A DNA stretch of 14,077 bases from Candidatus Woesearchaeota archaeon (GCA_007116295.1 SKIS01000021.1:1-14077); one strand, 5' to 3'; positions 1 through 7,252 are shown, counted from the first letter of the stretch. Program-made: numbers and translations. Notes: generated by a model not told the origin, from the sequence alone.

Positions 1-2
1 AT

Positions 3-8
3 TATAAA
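3..8 (+). promoter_or_regulatory. TATA box of the SurA-N-like gene
   Basis: TATAAA centred about 27 bp before the ATG at 33. Archaeal TATA boxes lie about 26 bp before the transcription start, so the message would begin at or next to the start codon (leaderless). The window edge hides any BRE element further upstream. Confidence 0.5.
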
Positions 9-32
9 TAATCATATTCATTTGAAAGAAAG

Positions 33-749
33 ATGAGTAAAAAAAGAGGCAAAAAGACAAAAAAAAGCGCTAAAAAGACACATATAGATATTTCTAAGCC
101 TTTAGTTTATTTTGGAGCAATAATACTAATTTTGCTACTGCTAGCAGTTGTTATAGCCGCATTTAATGATTCTCCAGCTTATGAAAATGATAGACCTCTT
201 TTTCAAATAAACGGAGAAATAGTTTATGAATCAGAATTTCTAAAAGAACAAAGAATCTCCAGTACCTTAGGACAAGGTGTTTCAGGGCAAAGACTTGCTC
301 TTCAATTACTTTACCGAAAAGCACTTTTACAAGAAGCTCAAAGACAAGGAATAACCCTTACCATAAGTGAAACTGAAAGAAGATTGCAAGAAAGAATAGA
401 AATAACAGGAGCGGATAAAGAAAATTTCTTAGAATCTCTTGCAAAACACAACATAGAATATGAGTTCTTTTTAGAGCAACAAAGAGAGCAATTCATAATA
501 GAGGATCTTGCTAGTAGCAATTTCGAGATAACCGTTAACCCACAAGAAATAGAAGAGTTTTACGAAGAAAACAAAGAAGTGTTTGGCGGAGAATCTCTAA
601 GTAGTGTTAGTAGAATAATCGAAGACTATCTTATCACAAGACAATCTAATGAAAAAATAATGCTATTAGGACAAGACTTACTTTTAGCAGCAAATATAAG
701 TTTTTATGACTCTTCTCTAGAGCCTCAAAGTATAAACTTAGTTGGATGA
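33..749 (+). CDS. Membrane-anchored SurA N-terminal-domain protein (parvulin domain absent)
   Basis: The 238-aa protein starts with a strongly basic cytoplasmic tail (residues 2-16, mostly Lys/Arg), then one hydrophobic segment (about 24-44), so the rest should lie outside the membrane. Residues about 55-215 have the layout of the SurA N-terminal chaperone domain: a short strand-turn (INGEIVYESEF), long amphipathic helices with LLYRKALLQEAQRQG, then NPQEIEEFYEENKEVFG, typical of SurA/PrsA relatives. In those proteins a parvulin PPIase usually follows the FYEENK helix. Here only a closing helix (GQDLLLAANI) remains, so it is probably a holdase-like chaperone for secreted or membrane proteins, not an isomerase. 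That function is inferred. The start at 33 has a TATA box 27 bp upstream. The 3' end overlaps pyrG on the other strand by 12 bp. Confidence 0.75.
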   Translation: MSKKRGKKTKKSAKKTHIDISKPLVYFGAIILILLLLAVVIAAFNDSPAYENDRPLFQINGEIVYESEFLKEQRISSTLGQGVSGQRLALQLLYRKALLQEAQRQGITLTISETERRLQERIEITGADKENFLESLAKHNIEYEFFLEQQREQFIIEDLASSNFEITVNPQEIEEFYEENKEVFGGESLSSVSRIIEDYLITRQSNEKIMLLGQDLLLAANISFYDSSLEPQSINLVG

Positions 750-2336
750 TTTAATATTCTTAAAAGTTACTGCGGCTTTAACTAAACCTAAAAACAAAGG
801 ATGAGGATTTAAAGGTCTAGATGTGAACTCAGGATGACCTTGAATTCCTAAGAAGTAAGGATGATCTGTTCTTTCAATAACTTCAACTAAACCTTCTTTG
901 TTAAATCCTGAAACAGAGAGTCCTTTAATAAATAAATCATCTAAGTAATCAGGATTAACCTCGAATCTATGCCTATGCCTTTCAGAGACAACTTTTTTAC
1001 CATAAAGACTTTTAGCTTGACTAGTCGGTTTTAATATTATTTCTTGCTCACCAAGCCTCATAGAACCCCCATAGTCTTTTTTATTCATCACAGGCTTTTG
1101 ATTTTCTAGAAGAGTAATTACTGGTTTAGGAGTTTTAGGGTCAATCTCAGAAGTGTTAGCTTTCCATCCTAAAACATTTTGAGCATGCTCAACCACGCTT
1201 AGTTGCATTCCGTAGCAAAGGCCAAGGAAAGGAGTTTTATTTTTTCTACAAAATTTTATTGCATCAAGCTTGCCTTTAATGCCACTGCTACCAAATCCTC
1301 CTGGAACTATTACCGCGTCCAGATCATGAACATTTATATCCTCACTACTTTGAACAAATATTATTTGACCCTTAACTTTTTCTTTTTTACAAGCATGATT
1401 AACTGCTTCAATAACACTAACATAAGAGTCTGCTAAGCTGTGATCTCCTGTGGCAAAGTATTTTCCAACTATACCTATTTTTATTTCTTTTTTTTCTTCA
1501 CCACGAACATAATCCTTGAATACTAGCTTTGCTTTTTTAGGTTTTAAACCAAAGCTTTTTTGTAATTTTGTCGAAATGTCTTGTTCTTCAAGTATTCTAG
1601 GAACATCATATATTGAAGAAGCATTTGGGCAAGAAAGTATATTCTGAGGCTCAGCTCCACAAAATAAACTTAGTTTTTCTAGTCTCACATCGTCTATTTT
1701 TACTTTGCTTCTTCCCACTAAAAAATCTAATGTTAGCCCCAAGCTATTTAGCGCTTTAACGCTATGTTGAGCAGGCTTTGTTTTAAGTTCTCCAACATGA
1801 TCAGGAAATAATAAATAAACCACGTGCATAAGTCTAACTTGATGCGTTCTTTTTAGAAGTTTTACTGCCTCTATGAAAGGAATATTTTCATAATCACCAA
1901 CAGTCCCTCCTATTTCGACTATTACAAAATCTGTGTCAAAGACTTTCAGTCTTCTAAGAATTTCTCTTGGTATTTGATTCATTAACTGAACACATTTACC
2001 ATCATACTTTAAGCTTCTCTCATTTTGAATAACTGTTTGATAAACACTTCCAGAAGTCATAGAAGAGTGTTTAGTCATGTCTTGATGTAAAAATCTTTCA
2101 TAAGTCCCAAGATCTTGATCTGCCTCTAATCCGTCTTTAGTCACAAATACTTCTCCGTGTTCAGTAGGTCTCATAGTACCTGCATCTACGTTTAGATAAG
2201 GATCTATTTTTATCATACTAACACTATAACCACAACTTTTTAGAAGACAACCAATACTGCTACTCACAACCCCTTTGCCCAAACTGGAGATTACGCCCCC
2301 TGTGACGAATATATACTTAGTTTTTTTGTCAGGCAT
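738..2336 (-). CDS. pyrG: CTP synthase (glutamine-hydrolysing)
   Basis: Converts UTP to CTP using ATP and ammonia from glutamine; the last step of pyrimidine nucleotide synthesis, cytosolic. Full length. In the longer 535-aa reading from 2345, the synthetase domain opens with YIFVTGGVISSLGKG (11-25), followed by YLNVDAGTM (50-58), HGEVFV (63-68) and VEIGGTVGDYE (143-153). The class I glutamine amidotransferase domain carries the nucleophile Cys377 in GLCYGMQ and the His504/Glu506 pair in GHPEF, plus the family signature SERHRHRFEVN (454-464). All catalytic parts are present. Two ATGs are possible, at 2345 and 2336. I prefer 2336 (532 aa, MPDKKTKYIF) because a TATA box lies about 26 bp upstream of it and most family members begin just before YI.VTGG. 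The 3' end overlaps the SurA-N-like gene by 12 bp. Confidence 0.97.
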   Translation of the reverse strand: MPDKKTKYIFVTGGVISSLGKGVVSSSIGCLLKSCGYSVSMIKIDPYLNVDAGTMRPTEHGEVFVTKDGLEADQDLGTYERFLHQDMTKHSSMTSGSVYQTVIQNERSLKYDGKCVQLMNQIPREILRRLKVFDTDFVIVEIGGTVGDYENIPFIEAVKLLKRTHQVRLMHVVYLLFPDHVGELKTKPAQHSVKALNSLGLTLDFLVGRSKVKIDDVRLEKLSLFCGAEPQNILSCPNASSIYDVPRILEEQDISTKLQKSFGLKPKKAKLVFKDYVRGEEKKEIKIGIVGKYFATGDHSLADSYVSVIEAVNHACKKEKVKGQIIFVQSSEDINVHDLDAVIVPGGFGSSGIKGKLDAIKFCRKNKTPFLGLCYGMQLSVVEHAQNVLGWKANTSEIDPKTPKPVITLLENQKPVMNKKDYGGSMRLGEQEIILKPTSQAKSLYGKKVVSERHRHRFEVNPDYLDDLFIKGLSVSGFNKEGLVEVIERTDHPYFLGIQGHPEFTSRPLNPHPLFLGLVKAAVTFKNIKSSN

Positions 2337-2357
2337 AATAGTCATTAAAAGAACTTC

Positions 2358-2365
2358 TTTTTATA
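2358..2365 (-). promoter_or_regulatory. TATA box of pyrG
   Basis: TATAAAAA read on the minus strand, centred about 26 bp before the ATG at 2336 and only about 17 bp before the ATG at 2345. Archaeal spacing therefore favours transcription starting at 2336. It shares a short divergent interval with the promoter at 2384-2391. Confidence 0.5.
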
Positions 2366-2383
2366 CTTTATTATTGAGAAACA

Positions 2384-2391
2384 TATATAAA
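2384..2391 (+). promoter_or_regulatory. TATA box of the 2415 membrane-protein operon
   Basis: TATATAAA centred about 27 bp before the ATG at 2415; predicts a leaderless message. It is back to back with the pyrG box in the same 78-bp divergent gap. Confidence 0.55.
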
Positions 2392-2414
2392 GGAATAACG
2401 AAAATAGATTAAGC

Positions 2415-3143
2415 ATGAACAAAAATTATTTTGCACTACCCCTATACTTAATAATTGTATTCACATTATTTTTATTTACTCAAGCAAGCCTACATCTAAT
2501 AATAATAGGAACTCTGCCTTTGTTAATATTCTTTTTAGTCATTCACAACATGCACCTTATTGATGATTCAAAGCAACTCTTAGTAGGGATAAGCGTTGCT
2601 CTACCCTTACTTTTTTTAGGTATTTGGCTGGCAAATGTTCCTTTACTTAAAAATATGGAGATGCCTCTTCTTTTATCTCTTCAATTTTTATTAATGTTGT
2701 TTGTAATAGGAGCCATGACTTTAGTTAGTAATTTTCACAAATGGAGAAAGCCTTCTCAGACTATAACAAAGAAAACTTTATTTACAAATATAAAGAGCTT
2801 GATAGATAAATCAAAAGAAATAAATTATGCTATTGGAAGAGTTTATAGCGATAAGCATGGAGGAAGCGAAGAAGTTAGGGACTTCTTACATATACCTCGA
2901 GAAGAATATCACTTATTAGAAAAGTATTATACAGGTAAAAAAATAGATGATGATTTGCTTTTAATAATAAAAGCCATACATTTAGAAGCTGCTAAGCTTG
3001 TAAAAACAGAAAAAGACTTATTTGGAGGTAGAAAAGTTTCAGTTATAAATTTTTTACAAGAAAAAGATAAAAAATATTTAAAAAGGTATCAAAAAGATAT
3101 AGTCGAAATCTGTGTTAAGATCGAGAGGTATTTAGAAAATTGA
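2415..3143 (+). CDS. Unrecognised four-helix membrane protein with cytoplasmic helical domain
   Basis: I do not recognise the family. The 242-aa product has four hydrophobic segments (about 5-24, 27-46, 54-78 and 84-107), then a soluble, charged C-terminal half (109-242) that looks all-helical. The basic HKWRK after helix four suggests that this half is cytoplasmic. It contains a conserved-looking GRVYSDKHGGSEEVRDFL stretch and many Lys/Glu residues, but no catalytic motif I can name. The start has a TATA box at leaderless spacing. The stop TGA overlaps the TTG start of the next membrane protein, so the two are very likely translationally coupled and may form one complex. Confidence 0.7.
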   Translation: MNKNYFALPLYLIIVFTLFLFTQASLHLIIIGTLPLLIFFLVIHNMHLIDDSKQLLVGISVALPLLFLGIWLANVPLLKNMEMPLLLSLQFLLMLFVIGAMTLVSNFHKWRKPSQTITKKTLFTNIKSLIDKSKEINYAIGRVYSDKHGGSEEVRDFLHIPREEYHLLEKYYTGKKIDDDLLLIIKAIHLEAAKLVKTEKDLFGGRKVSVINFLQEKDKKYLKRYQKDIVEICVKIERYLEN

Positions 3144-3970
3144 GCTTTAAAAAAAAGTTTTATGTATGGGCTTGCTATACGTTAATATCCTTGATTTTGA
3201 TACACTTACTATTGACTAATGTTTTAAGTTCAAGCGTTAATACCATAGTTCCAAACGTTATAGAAAGCGTCTACGAATTTGGTTCTGATGAAATAAAAGA
3301 AGAAGTAGATGAAGCAATACAAGATTTATGCGAAGATATGCTTAACGGAGGAAAAATAAATAATATATGCGACCCCACTCATCAGCAAGAACTCGGAGCT
3401 CTTTGTCAAAGCATAGAGAATGAGGAAGAAGTAGACCCTGAACTTTTAGAAAGCTGTGAGGCACTTGAAAGTGGAGCGCTTCAAAATCTGTGTGATGTAA
3501 AAGAAGATCATGAAGAAAGTTGCCAGCTTTTTTTAGAAAACGAACTTGAGCCAGGAGAGTTTTTAGGACAACACTTTTCTTTAAATGCTCAAGAAGCACC
3601 AATTATCCACAGCAGTCCAGCACAAACAGTAATACTCCTTTTAGTAGCAGCGTTTTTACTTTACGTTCTTTACTTTGTAAGTGATAGTAATTTACTATTT
3701 TTAAATAAAGTAGGTAAAATGCTCATAACATTATCTCTTCTAATCCTTATACCTTTTATATTGGCAAGTGCTTATATCAATACAACGAATTTTGATACTA
3801 GTCCCTTATTAGAATACATGGTGCTTCAAGAAGATAATGGACAAAACCCTGCGTTTTCACTACTACCTATATTTGTGGTGAAGATGTATGACGTTGAAGT
3901 TCTTTGGATAGCTTTGATAGTGTTCTTCTTAGGTTTAAGTGCTAAGTTAGCAACCCAGTATTTAGAGTAG
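3140..3970 (+). CDS. Unrecognised membrane protein with acidic six-cysteine extracytoplasmic domain
   Basis: 276 aa, family not recognised. The start is a TTG whose last two bases are the first two of the upstream TGA stop. No in-frame ATG exists until residue 67, which would delete the first membrane helix, so TTG is needed. Basic FKKK is followed by a helix (about 8-30). A very acidic loop (about 31-157) has six cysteines at 64, 77, 89, 106, 118 and 128, at intervals of 10-17. Three further helices lie at about 163-181, 193-213 and 253-270. The even cysteine number in a domain predicted to be exterior suggests three disulfides, and a DsbB-like gene sits about 4 kb away. Disulfide formation is inferred. 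The 3' end overlaps the opposing gene by 9 bp. Confidence 0.7.
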   Translation: MSFKKKFYVWACYTLISLILIHLLLTNVLSSSVNTIVPNVIESVYEFGSDEIKEEVDEAIQDLCEDMLNGGKINNICDPTHQQELGALCQSIENEEEVDPELLESCEALESGALQNLCDVKEDHEESCQLFLENELEPGEFLGQHFSLNAQEAPIIHSSPAQTVILLLVAAFLLYVLYFVSDSNLLFLNKVGKMLITLSLLILIPFILASAYINTTNFDTSPLLEYMVLQEDNGQNPAFSLLPIFVVKMYDVEVLWIALIVFFLGLSAKLATQYLE

Positions 3971-4747
3971 GTATTTGTTAAATAACACTATGAATGAGCA
4001 AACTGATAAAAATATTGACGAAACAAATATTATGTTAACACCAAAAATTATGAGGTTGGAATCTACGTATATGAATGCTAACAAAAGCATGAAGAATGCT
4101 AGCATAAGCAAAGCAACTTCTTCTAAGTAATCCTTGTTTTTTGATTTTTTAAATCTGGCCGTGTCTAAGTCCTCTTTTATTAAATAGTTTGATCTGAATA
4201 AAAACTGTATGTTCAAAGGAATTTTTTTGTTATGAAGAGCCCTTTCTATTTTTGTTATTATATAACTCGGAGATTTGCCAGAGAAATTAGTTATTTCTTT
4301 TCTAACAATATCACTGTAAGGAAAGATTTTTGCGACCTCATCGTTTTTGTTTTCATTTAACAACTCGTAAATTTTTTTTAACACAAAGTTTTTTTTAGGT
4401 ATCGCAAAGTATTTTTTTTCTTGTTTAGAAACAATTGTTTGATCAAAAACAATTTTATCTATAGGATTTTGATATTTTAAAAATTCCAATTCTTCTACGT
4501 ATGAAATGTTGTTTTTCTTGCAAATAAATCTTATAATTGCTAAATCTTCTTCTATAAGAGGGCTTTTTTCGTAATCGTAGCTCATCAAGCCTCTTCTACT
4601 TAAAATAAATCCTAGTTCGTTAAAATAACTACCCATTTTTTTAAAGTAATCACTTAAACGATTAAAATTTAAAGACTCTCCCGTGAATAAACCCTCCACT
4701 TTTAGTTCTTCAGCAATCTTTAAAGCCTTCTTTAACCTCTTATTCAT
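3962..4747 (-). CDS. Unrecognised protein with C-terminal membrane hairpin
   Basis: 261 aa with no family I recognise. Residues 1-208 are soluble and charged, with mixed helix-rich character and several Lys-rich stretches. Two strongly hydrophobic segments close the protein (about 211-228 and 232-255), separated by a short turn with VDSN. This would put the large N-terminal part and the short tail (NKYLL) on the same side, probably the cytoplasm. There are no clustered Cys/His or nucleotide-binding motifs. It appears to have its own TATA-like box immediately upstream (4769-4776), right behind the stop of the small membrane gene on the same strand. The 3' end overlaps the opposing membrane-protein gene by 9 bp. 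Confidence 0.6.
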   Translation of the reverse strand: MNKRLKKALKIAEELKVEGLFTGESLNFNRLSDYFKKMGSYFNELGFILSRRGLMSYDYEKSPLIEEDLAIIRFICKKNNISYVEELEFLKYQNPIDKIVFDQTIVSKQEKKYFAIPKKNFVLKKIYELLNENKNDEVAKIFPYSDIVRKEITNFSGKSPSYIITKIERALHNKKIPLNIQFLFRSNYLIKEDLDTARFKKSKNKDYLEEVALLMLAFFMLLLAFIYVDSNLIIFGVNIIFVSSIFLSVCSFIVLFNKYLL

Positions 4748-4768
4748 ATTGTTAATAAAATGTTTTAG

Positions 4769-4776
4769 TTATTAAA
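4769..4776 (-). promoter_or_regulatory. TATA-like box of the 4747 gene
   Basis: TTTAATAA on the minus strand, centred about 26 bp before the ATG at 4747. It lies just beyond the stop codon of the small gene at 4780-4992, so the downstream gene could be transcribed separately from the map unit. The match is weaker than at the other starts. Confidence 0.35.
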
Positions 4777-4779
4777 TTT

Positions 4780-4992
4780 TTAGAATCTGAAAAATCTGTA
4801 ACCGAAATTGGAAGATTCATAATTTACTAAAAATAACCCTATAACTATTAAGAGTATGCCCAGTACTAATCTAAAAAAGGCGATTAAGTAGTCTATCATA
4901 ATTATTAGACCTACTATTATTAATAAAGCTCCAATTAAAGGATAAATGTATTTGCTGAGGTTTCTGTTCATTTTTACTATTGTTGGTTTCAT
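4780..4992 (-). CDS. Small two-helix membrane protein (70 aa)
   Basis: A small hydrophobic protein with a basic N-terminus (MKPTIVKMNRN) and two membrane segments (about 14-33 and 37-56), the second rich in Leu/Ile/Val/Gly (GILLIVIGLF), then a short polar tail ending RFFRF. Glycines spaced in both helices suggest helix packing. Its ATG overlaps the TGA stop of the methionine aminopeptidase gene (ATGA on the minus strand), so it is probably translated by re-initiation after map. A second Met at residue 8 is a possible start. No function is known to me. Its reality rests on the coupling and the clean two-helix pattern. Confidence 0.6.
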   Translation of the reverse strand: MKPTIVKMNRNLSKYIYPLIGALLIIVGLIIMIDYLIAFFRLVLGILLIVIGLFLVNYESSNFGYRFFRF

Positions 4993-5849
4993 TTTGTTAT
5001 TATCACTGGTTTTTCTTTTACTATAACTGTGTGTTCAGCTTGACTCACCATATCTTTATCGGCTAAAGGAGGATGATGTATTAACATATCCTTTGTATCA
5101 AGTTCTCTTAGCGCAAAACTAGTTTTTCCTTTGCCAAACTCATTTATGAGCCATCGAGAGGTAAAAGGAAGTCCTTTATAAGTTTTTATTTTGCGTAATA
5201 CTTGGCGAGTGATTTGACTTCTTACAGGTTTTTCATCTCTTAAAGTGAAAACTGTGCAATTACCACTTTCTTTAACCATTCCTTCTCCTTTACTAGCGAA
5301 AGGTTCTACTGCTATTACTTGTCCTTCTTGAAGTTCAGCATCGCTATTAATCTCTACGTTAGGTATACTGGGAGGCATGTGTAATTTGTATTTTCCAAGT
5401 GTGTGACCCGACAAATTTCTAACTGGAGAAAATCCTCTTCTTGTTATTTCTTTTTGTATGCAAAGACCTATCTCCGATATTTTTGTTTGCGGAGTGAATT
5501 TTTTTAAAGCTTCATTTAACGCGCTTTGGGATGCCTCTACTATTTCTTTATTATCTCCAAGATCTACTGTTTGTGCGTTATCAGCTAAGAAACCATCAAC
5601 ACAAGCCCCACAATCCAGTTTTATTAGCTGCCCTTCTTTTATTTCTTCATCATAATCTTCGCTGCATTGATGAGCCGCTATGTTATCTACACTTATTTGC
5701 GCTGGAAAAGCAGGTATTGCTCCTTTTGAAAATATGTATTTTTCAACGTCATCAAGTATTTTTGCTATGCTCCTTCCAGGTTTTATTTGTATTAAACCTT
5801 TTTTTAAAGCATCTCTAGCTATTTCTCCAGCTTTTTTTTGTTTGTCCAT
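4989..5849 (-). CDS. map: Methionine aminopeptidase, type II
   Basis: Removes the initiator methionine from nascent proteins; a cytosolic pita-bread-fold dimetal enzyme. Numbered from the ATG at 5849 (286 aa), the five metal ligands are visible: Asp79 (LDCGACVDG), Asp90 (ADNA), His149 (LSGHTLGKYKLH), Glu182 (VIAVEPFAS) and Glu272 (SQAEHTVIV); substrate-binding His60 is in NIAAHQC. The insert between His149 and Glu182 plus the RWLINEFGKGKTSFALREL region mark the type II subfamily of Archaea and eukaryotes. The frame is open upstream to 5927, but those 26 residues are Lys/Gln-rich and unlike the family. A TATA-like box sits 28 bp before 5849, and family members begin with MDKQKKAGEIA-like sequence, so I use 5849. 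The stop overlaps the small membrane gene (ATGA). Confidence 0.95.
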   Translation of the reverse strand: MDKQKKAGEIARDALKKGLIQIKPGRSIAKILDDVEKYIFSKGAIPAFPAQISVDNIAAHQCSEDYDEEIKEGQLIKLDCGACVDGFLADNAQTVDLGDNKEIVEASQSALNEALKKFTPQTKISEIGLCIQKEITRRGFSPVRNLSGHTLGKYKLHMPPSIPNVEINSDAELQEGQVIAVEPFASKGEGMVKESGNCTVFTLRDEKPVRSQITRQVLRKIKTYKGLPFTSRWLINEFGKGKTSFALRELDTKDMLIHHPPLADKDMVSQAEHTVIVKEKPVIITK

Positions 5850-5873
5850 AATCTTAATAGTAAGTTTTTGTTG

Positions 5874-5881
5874 TTTTAAAA
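5874..5881 (-). promoter_or_regulatory. TATA-like box of map
   Basis: TTTTAAAA, centred about 28 bp before the ATG at 5849. It supports 5849 over the in-frame ATG at 5927 as the true start. It lies in the 82-bp divergent gap with the M50 peptidase promoter. Confidence 0.4.
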
Positions 5882-5901
5882 GTTGTTGTTTTAACCAAAG
5901 A

Positions 5902-5911
5902 TTTTTATTTA
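5902..5911 (+). promoter_or_regulatory. TATA-like box of the M50 peptidase operon
   Basis: TTTTTATTTA, centred about 25 bp before the ATG at 5932; leaderless spacing. It is a weaker consensus than the other boxes. Confidence 0.4.
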
Positions 5912-5931
5912 GCTTAACCTTACACATCTTT

Positions 5932-6507
5932 ATGATTCATATTCCAAAAAGAGAACTCTATGAGTTGTTAAAAGCTTGGGGAGCCATAGCTTTAGCTTTC
6001 GGATTAGTTCTTCGACCAGTTTTTGATATGAATTTTGGTTGGGTAATAGTTATCTCAGCCATAACTGTAGGAATAGGCTTTTTGATTCATGAACTCGCTC
6101 ATAAATTTGCTGCTAATTATTTTGGTAAAGAAGCTTTTTTTAAAGCGGACAATAACATGCTTATATTAGCTGTTTTGATGGGTTTTATAGGGTTTGTTTT
6201 TGCAGCTCCAGGAGCCGTTTATATAAGAGGACTCATAACTAAAAGACAAAATGGAATAATCAGCATAGTAGGACCTATTTCTAATTTGCTTTTGGCTTTT
6301 TTATTCGTACCTTTCATGTTTTTAGGAGGTTTCTTGTTCATAATAGGAATTTATGGATTTTTTATTAATTCTTGGTTGGGGTTGTTTAATATGATACCTG
6401 TTTGGCAGTTTGACGGAGCAAAGATTTGGAGATGGAACAGGTTGTATTATGTCATGTTAACATTTGTTTTATTGGTTATGAGCATCATAGGAGGTTTAAT
6501 GATATGA
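5932..6507 (+). CDS. Site-2-protease-like M50 metallopeptidase
   Basis: 191-aa intramembrane zinc protease of the M50 (SREBP site-2 protease / RseP-like) group, minimal archaeal form. It has several membrane segments. The HExxH motif is HELAH at 53-57 within a hydrophobic helix (Zn ligands His53 and His57, catalytic Glu54). The third ligand is in the distal motif NMIPVWQFDG, with Asp161 in the usual (N/L)xxPxxxxDG setting. SIVGPISN (111-118) matches the conserved GPxxN turn. No PDZ or CBS domain is present. These enzymes cleave single-span membrane proteins; the substrate here is unknown. The frame is open further upstream to 5680, but that extension lies antisense to map and lacks family similarity. 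ATG 5932 has a TATA box at leaderless distance. The stop overlaps the zinc-ribbon ATG. Confidence 0.9.
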   Translation: MIHIPKRELYELLKAWGAIALAFGLVLRPVFDMNFGWVIVISAITVGIGFLIHELAHKFAANYFGKEAFFKADNNMLILAVLMGFIGFVFAAPGAVYIRGLITKRQNGIISIVGPISNLLLAFLFVPFMFLGGFLFIIGIYGFFINSWLGLFNMIPVWQFDGAKIWRWNRLYYVMLTFVLLVMSIIGGLMI

Positions 6508-6626
6508 AGTGTGGAGAATGTAAAGAGAAGATAGAAGAGACTTTTCTTGGTAAGATAAAAGGAACTTACATAAACAAAGTTCCTGTTTGTAGTGAGTGTC
6601 AAAGAAATCTTCTGAAAAAAAAATAG
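6504..6626 (+). CDS. Small CxxC-CxxC zinc-ribbon protein (40 aa)
   Basis: A 40-aa protein with two zinc knuckles: CGEC at residues 3-6 and CSEC at 29-32, separated by a Lys/Gly-rich linker (FLGKIKGTYINKVPV) that suits the beta hairpin of a rubredoxin-type zinc ribbon. It ends in a basic LLKKKK tail encoded by a run of nine A. The ATG overlaps the M50 peptidase stop (ATGA), so it is co-translated with it. Tiny zinc ribbons of this type are common in archaea and often bind nucleic acid or protein; no specific role can be given. The longer reading from 6426 is only frame extension into the peptidase gene. Confidence 0.75.
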   Translation: MKCGECKEKIEETFLGKIKGTYINKVPVCSECQRNLLKKK

Positions 6627-6632
6627 AAATAA

Positions 6633-6639
6633 TTATAAG
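6633..6639 (+). promoter_or_regulatory. TATA-like box before the 6668 gene
   Basis: TTATAAG, centred about 32 bp before the ATG at 6668, giving a leader of only about 6 nt. It lies just after the zinc-ribbon stop and could give the next gene its own message. A GAGG three bases before the ATG is a possible but badly spaced ribosome-binding site. Confidence 0.35.
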
Positions 6640-6667
6640 TTATGAATGTCTAATAAATGTGAGGTTT

Positions 6668-7252
6668 ATGAGCTTAAAATTAAAAGTTTATGAAGACGAG
6701 CAAGAAGTTTTAAATAAACCTATCACTCTTGTTTCTCAGACACCTTGGCTTTATTTCTCTACAGACTTTTTAACTAACACTTATTGTTTGGATCCTGAGA
6801 GAGTGCCCGAAGATATAAATACCATATTAGCTGAGTTTAACAAACCTTTTGCAGATGTTGATAAAGACATAAATTATTTTTCTCCTTTAGAGGGATATTT
6901 GAATAGCTTACTTCAAGATTTCAGTCCTCAAGAAAATAATTTTAACAGGGCGTTTAGGTTAAGTCAAGGAAGCATAGATGCTTTGAACATCGGAAAAAGA
7001 GTTGACTTTGATGAAAATATAGTAACCATGATTTTCCCTACTTATTTGGCTGCAACAAAAAACGAAGGTTACAAAATAAGACCAAGACTTAGAAGTGTAG
7101 ATCAAATAATACTTTATGAAAACGCAAGCACACCTTCACTTATTTTACCTACAAAGAGATCTATTAAATTCATAAATAACAATGAAAGGCGAGAAGGGAA
7201 GTCATACAAAAATATTTTTCCAGAAGACAGACTTGGCCTAGTTCAAAATTAA
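6668..7252 (+). CDS. Unrecognised soluble protein (194 aa)
   Basis: I do not recognise this family. From the ATG at 6668 it gives 194 aa starting MSLKLKVYEDEQEVL, without a signal peptide or membrane segment, predicted cytosolic and mixed alpha/beta. Notable stretches are SQTPWLYFSTDFLTNTY (about 24-40), FSPLEGYLNSLLQDF, and a basic C-terminal part with RPRLRSVDQIILYE and PTKRSIKF. No catalytic motif is evident. The frame is open upstream to a GTG at 6596 inside the zinc-ribbon gene, but 6668 gives a cleaner N-terminus and has a TATA-like box. It follows the M50 peptidase and zinc ribbon by 41 bp on the same strand. Its 3' end overlaps marC by 15 bp, tail to tail. Confidence 0.6.
   Translation: MSLKLKVYEDEQEVLNKPITLVSQTPWLYFSTDFLTNTYCLDPERVPEDINTILAEFNKPFADVDKDINYFSPLEGYLNSLLQDFSPQENNFNRAFRLSQGSIDALNIGKRVDFDENIVTMIFPTYLAATKNEGYKIRPRLRSVDQIILYENASTPSLILPTKRSIKFINNNERREGKSYKNIFPEDRLGLVQN

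Noticed and set aside
1203..1436. Small plus-strand open frame inside pyrG
   Set aside because: Antisense to highly conserved CTP synthase sequence, low-complexity product, no promoter or coupling.
3342..3602. Minus-strand open frame opposite the six-Cys domain
   Set aside because: Leu/His-rich shadow of the Glu-rich coding strand; no promoter and no family match.
5850..5927. 26-residue N-terminal extension of methionine aminopeptidase
   Set aside because: Open in frame but Lys/Gln-rich and without family similarity; the TATA-like box and the family N-terminus both point to the ATG at 5849.
5680..5931. 84-codon N-terminal extension of the M50 peptidase
   Set aside because: It lies antisense to the conserved map coding sequence, is Cys/Phe/Ser-rich shadow sequence, and the ATG at 5932 has a promoter at the expected distance.
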